NCBI RefSeq assembly: GCF_036346615.1
Contig: NZ_CP107836.1
Location: forward strand, 3,534,001 to 3,598,000
DNA from: Streptomyces sp. NBC_00523
GTDB taxonomy: Bacteria; Actinomycetota; Actinomycetes; Streptomycetales; Streptomycetaceae
Length of the DNA: 64,000 bases
Direction: 5' to 3'
Positions 63,380-64,000 of this stretch are shown here, in pieces. A program made the position numbers and the translations under genes. Under the pieces are notes generated by a model. It did no database searches. It was not told the origin of the DNA and was given only the letters and a program-made list of their open reading frames with translations. Within the stretch, counting starts at the first letter, position 1; each line of letters starts with the position of its first letter.

Positions 63380-63550
63380 GGCCTGTCTTCAAACTGGCGT
63401 CGTTGCCCGAAGGGCGGCCGGGCGGCGTCAGGTGCGTGCTCTCGGCGTGCCGGCCCCAGACCCCTGTACTGGACGTACCGGGGTCTGGGGCCGGTGCGGC
63501 GAGAGTGCGTGCATGGCGCCGCGCGGCAGACGGCAGTTTGACGACAGGCC
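63380..63550. mobile_element. MITE-like palindromic element flanked by CTAG
   Basis: The outer ends are GGCCTGTCTTCAAACTG (63380-63396) and its complement with one mismatch (63534-63550). CTAG lies directly outside both ends (63376-63379, 63551-63554), as a target duplication or palindromic target. The centre is a perfect 15-bp hairpin (CCGGCCCCAGACCCC, 63450-63464 with 63480-63494). There is no open reading frame for a transposase. It fills the space between eno and the next gene and could also terminate transcription. Confidence 0.65.
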
Positions 63551-63557
63551 CTAGGGC

Positions 63558-64000
63558 TCAGTACGCCGAGGTGGTGTGCGTACCCGACTCGTCGTAGCCG
63601 ATGACGTCGGAGGCGTAACCGGCGGCCCAGGAGGTGTAGCCCGCGTCGTTCAGCATCGGGCTGAAGCAGGTCTCCTGGCCGTTGGCGGCGATGCTCGGGC
63701 CGCCGCACCACTGGGTGGCGCCGTCCTGGACGCGGTTGATGTAACCGCCGAAGTTCGGCCCGTCCGAGTAGACCCGGACCCAGGTGGTGCGGCAGGCGGT
63801 GCTGTAGCGCAGCTCGACGGTGCCGACCTGGGCACCCTTCGCGTACAGCGCCCGGGAGGCGGCCGTGATGGCGGTGGCCGAGCAGCCGGAGGAGATCGGG
63901 TCCTGGCCGTCGCGGCTCGCGGCGGAGGCGGAGCCGGTGAAGCCGGTGGCGAGGGCGGCGGACGCGACGGCGATCACGGCCGTCCGGCCGAAGAGGGCCG
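63558..64000 (-). CDS. Secreted DUF2690-like protein (5' end off window)
   Basis: About 147 residues are visible, still open at the right edge. The beginning (ALFGRTAVIAVASAALATGFTGSASA) is the hydrophobic part of a signal peptide, so only the first few residues are missing. The mature part (CSATAITAASRALYAKGAQVGTVELRYSTACRTTWVRVYSDGP) matches small secreted actinobacterial DUF2690 proteins with paired Cys. Function is unknown. A start at 63977 is possible in frame, but codons upstream continue the signal sequence. Confidence 0.82.
   Translation of the reverse strand, partial: ALFGRTAVIAVASAALATGFTGSASAASRDGQDPISSGCSATAITAASRALYAKGAQVGTVELRYSTACRTTWVRVYSDGPNFGGYINRVQDGATQWCGGPSIAANGQETCFSPMLNDAGYTSWAAGYASDVIGYDESGTHTTSAY

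Noticed and set aside
1..64000. oriC, dnaA box cluster, tRNA or rRNA genes
   Set aside because: The parS sites made me look, but I saw no cluster of TTGTCCACA-like boxes, no dnaA/dnaN and no tRNA-like cloverleaf with CCA end.

Overview
The window looks like chromosomal DNA of a Streptomyces-type actinomycete. GC is very high, coding frames carry strong GC at third positions, many starts are GTG, and the gene content is typical of the group: a SpoIIE-type phosphatase, an AfsR/SARP regulator, a mycothiol-dependent maleylpyruvate isomerase-like enzyme, a CE1758/CE1759 flavin pair, a deazaflavin-dependent oxidoreductase and a FadE5-like acyl-CoA dehydrogenase. Three near-perfect ParB-binding parS palindromes (15126, 36057, 51984) and aspS point to an origin-proximal, core-chromosome location. 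I saw no phage, plasmid, CRISPR, rRNA or tRNA.

Layout. 1-3205: the end of a PAS/GAF sensor protein, then a divergent AraC regulator and MFS exporter. 3288-7810: peroxiredoxin, then flotillin module 1 (NfeD-like protein and SPFH flotillin), followed by a KhtT/KhtU-like cation:proton antiporter pair. 7869-12960: MarR regulator, deazaflavin oxidoreductase, DHA2 drug exporter and a secreted L-type lectin protein. 13023-24409: PucR regulator, then flotillin module 2 (YqiJ-like protein, YqiK-like flotillin, a 1,625-residue DUF3686-type AAA ATPase and an RCK/TrkA-N channel-like protein). 24440-35877: small metabolic, stress and signalling genes, including a MerR-PP2C fusion, a vWA protein, a two-component system and an L,D-transpeptidase-like lipoprotein. 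36080-49551: aspS, SpoIIE-type phosphatase, PerM-like membrane protein, pirin, SseB-like protein, fadE5-like gene, M18 aminopeptidase and the AfsR-like regulator. 49596-64000: NHL/thioredoxin protein, nitrilase-family amidase, mycothiol enzyme, GntR-MFS pair, two penicillin-recognising enzymes, a PQQ-propeller lipoprotein, a MarR-enolase pair and a partial secreted DUF2690-like protein.

The strongest candidate for something undescribed is the pair of flotillin modules. Both begin with an OB-fold membrane protein and an SPFH protein, and both end with a TrkA/RCK-related ion-transport gene. Both are preceded by the same inverted repeat (TTGCCG-N4-CCGGCAA core), with conserved bases at fixed, ungapped spacing downstream of it. 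The copy at module 2 has an extra half-site facing the divergent PucR gene. This suggests one PucR-type regulon linking membrane-microdomain proteins with K+/cation handling. Other points of note are a 171-bp palindromic, MITE-like element flanked by CTAG at the enolase stop codon, with an identical 17-bp end at a second stop codon; a heptamer tandem repeat across the AfsR-like stop codon; and a cluster of the short GTCCGGCGTTTGAGGAC repeat. All functional calls come from reading the sequence; no database search was possible.
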